DNA of 9,327 nt from a bacterium (GTDB taxonomy: Bacteria; Actinomycetota; Acidimicrobiia; Acidimicrobiales; CATQHL01), in assembly GCA_028819945.1 (NCBI GenBank), contig JAPPKQ010000092.1:1-9327 (forward strand), read 5' to 3'. Positions 6,748-9,327 of this stretch are shown here, in pieces. The notes beneath the pieces are model-generated. The model made no database searches, was not told where the DNA came from, and saw only the letters and a program-made list of their open reading frames with translations. Every line of letters starts with the position of its first letter. The first letter of the stretch is position 1. A program made the translations under genes and the position numbers.

Positions 6748-8176
6748 TCACGCCGGAGGCGCGTCCAGGGCGGCGAGGCGGGCGGTGTCGGCGGCGAGGC
6801 GGGCGATGAAGCGCTCGCGCTGGACGGCGACCGCAGCGGGGCCGCCGCCGCCGGGGCTGGTGCGGCGCGCCAGCGTTCCGCCGGGTTGGAGGATCTCGAG
6901 GGCTTCGGGGCCGACCTCGGCGGCCGCCAGGTCGGCGAACGCGCCCTCCCCCGCCAGGGCGGCCCGCACGACGCCGGCGATGCGCTCGTGCGCCGCACGG
7001 AACGGCACGCCCCGGCTGACCAGCACCTCGGCCAGGTCGGTGGCGGCCAGGAACGGGTCGTCGGCGGCGGCGGCCATGCGCGCCTCGTCGAAGGTGGCGG
7101 TGCGCAGCAGCCCCGCCAGCGCCGCCAAGGCGCCCCGCACCTGCGTCAGGGAGTCGAACAGGGGCTCCTTGTCCTCCTGGAGGTCGCGGTTGTAGGCCAG
7201 CGGCAGCCCCTTGAGGGTGGCCAGCAGGCCGGTGAGGTTGCCGATGAGCCGTCCGGCGCGGGCCCGTGCCAGCTCGGCCACATCGGGGTTCTTCTTCTGG
7301 GGCATCATCGAGCTGCCGGTGGCCCAGGCGTCGTCGAGGCGCAGGAACGCCACCTCCTCGCTGGCCCACCACACGATCTCCTCGCCGAGACGCGACAGGT
7401 GCACGCCCAGCAGTGCCAGCGCGAAGAGGCTCTCGGCCACGAAGTCGCGGTCGCCGACGGCGTCGAGAGAGTTCTCGAAGCGGGCGGCGAAGCCCAAGTC
7501 GGCGGCGGTGGCGTCGGGATCGATGGGCAGCGACGTGCCCGCGGAGGCGCCGGCACCCAGCGGCGACACGTCGGCGCGCCGGCGGGCGTCCAGCAGCCGG
7601 TCCACGTCGCGGGCAAGCGCCCAGACGTGAGCCATCAGGTGGTGCGCCAGCAGGACCGGCTGGGCGCGCTGCAGGTGGGTGTAGGCGGGCAGGCGCGCCT
7701 CGCCGGCGGCCTCGGCGCGTTCGGCCAGGACCGTTTGCAGGGAGAGCACGCCGCTGGCCACCGTCGCCAGCTCACGCTTGACGAACAGGCGCAGGTCGCA
7801 GGCCACCTGGTCGTTGCGGCTGCGCGCCGTGTGCAACCGGGCGCCGGCGTCGCCGGCCAGTTCGGTGACCCGGCGCTCCACGGCGGTGTGGATGTCCTCG
7901 TCGCCGGAGGCGAAGGCGAACTCGCCGGTCGCCAGCTCTGCCCCGGCGACGTCGAGAGCGGTGGCCACGGCCACGCCGTCGGCCTCGCTCAGCAGCCCGG
8001 CGCGCACCAGGCCGCGCACGTGGGCGTGGGAGGCGGCGATGTCGTCGGCCGCCAGCAGCCGGTCGTAGGGCAGGCTGACGGTGAAGGCCATCAACGCCTC
8101 GGCCGGCTCGGCGTCCAGGCGCCCGGCCCAGAGCGTGCCGCTCTCGGCGGGAGCGCGGGACTCCTCGGGGTTGGGG

Positions 8177-8187
<11 letters not shown>
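6748..8187 (-). CDS. argH: Argininosuccinate lyase
   Basis: Last step of arginine synthesis: splits argininosuccinate into arginine and fumarate; a cytoplasmic homotetramer of the fumarase/aspartase superfamily. The 479 residues fit the family (about 460-480). Conserved blocks in order: DEDIHTAVE (97-104, His100), [10 protein letters not shown] (120-129), YTHLQRAQP (169-177, with the Thr-His of the general acid region), and the superfamily signature [11 protein letters not shown] (291-301) on the catalytic serine loop. TSPGG lies near the end (443-447). The ATG at 8187 has GGAGGTG about 8 nt upstream and lies 11 nt inside the end of argG, which indicates translational coupling. The frame stays open upstream but only as overlap with argG. 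The palindromic/tandem repeat region starts 17 bp beyond the stop. Confidence 0.97.

Positions 8188-9327
<1,140 letters not shown>

Noticed and set aside
6558..6998. Minus-strand frame with VRIFVIP peptide repeats
   Set aside because: It is out of frame with argH and crosses the tandem repeat. Such 'FVIP/VIPAEAGIQ' peptides are typical false translations of this kind of DNA repeat.

Overview
The window looks like ordinary chromosomal DNA of a very GC-rich actinobacterium. The 5' part of the 16S rRNA gene, a class A penicillin-binding protein with a PASTA domain, and the order argG-argH-mpg...tyrS all point that way. The 16S fragment reads to me like Acidimicrobiia/Microtrichales, but that placement is by eye and needs a database search. 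Both window ends cut a gene: 16S rRNA on the left and argG on the right. A left end inside 16S is also where short-read assemblies often break.

Layout, left to right. Positions 1-322 are the first ~320 nt of 16S rRNA on the minus strand. Positions 323-784 contain no protein gene. They hold the rRNA leader (boxA-like antitermination sequence, several hairpins), a candidate rRNA promoter, and a short palindromic repeat just behind tyrS. tyrS (tyrosyl-tRNA synthetase) lies at 785-2065 on the minus strand, reading toward the rRNA operon. Divergent from it, on the plus strand, is a two-gene unit: a bifunctional class A PBP (2214-4505) overlapping by 4 nt a membrane-anchored protein of unknown function (4502-5104). 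Converging on that unit are four minus-strand genes: argG (partial), argH, a 3-methyladenine/alkyladenine DNA glycosylase, and a YiiM-like MOSC-domain protein. argG and argH overlap by 11 nt and form the last two steps of arginine synthesis (citrulline to argininosuccinate to arginine).

The most unusual feature is not a gene. A palindromic repeat element (outer arms ATTCCGGC...GCCGGAAT) occurs three times. Two full 54-bp copies in opposite orientations match at 52 of 54 positions, and a third copy has lost its inner hairpin. All three lie just behind stop codons. One full copy continues into four tandem 21-bp units built from its own right end. This looks like a mobile or amplifying intergenic repeat family.

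I saw no CRISPR array, transposase, prophage, toxin-antitoxin pair, defence system or tRNA gene. The proteins are mostly recognisable housekeeping enzymes, and the only one I cannot assign is the 200-residue membrane-anchored partner of the PBP.
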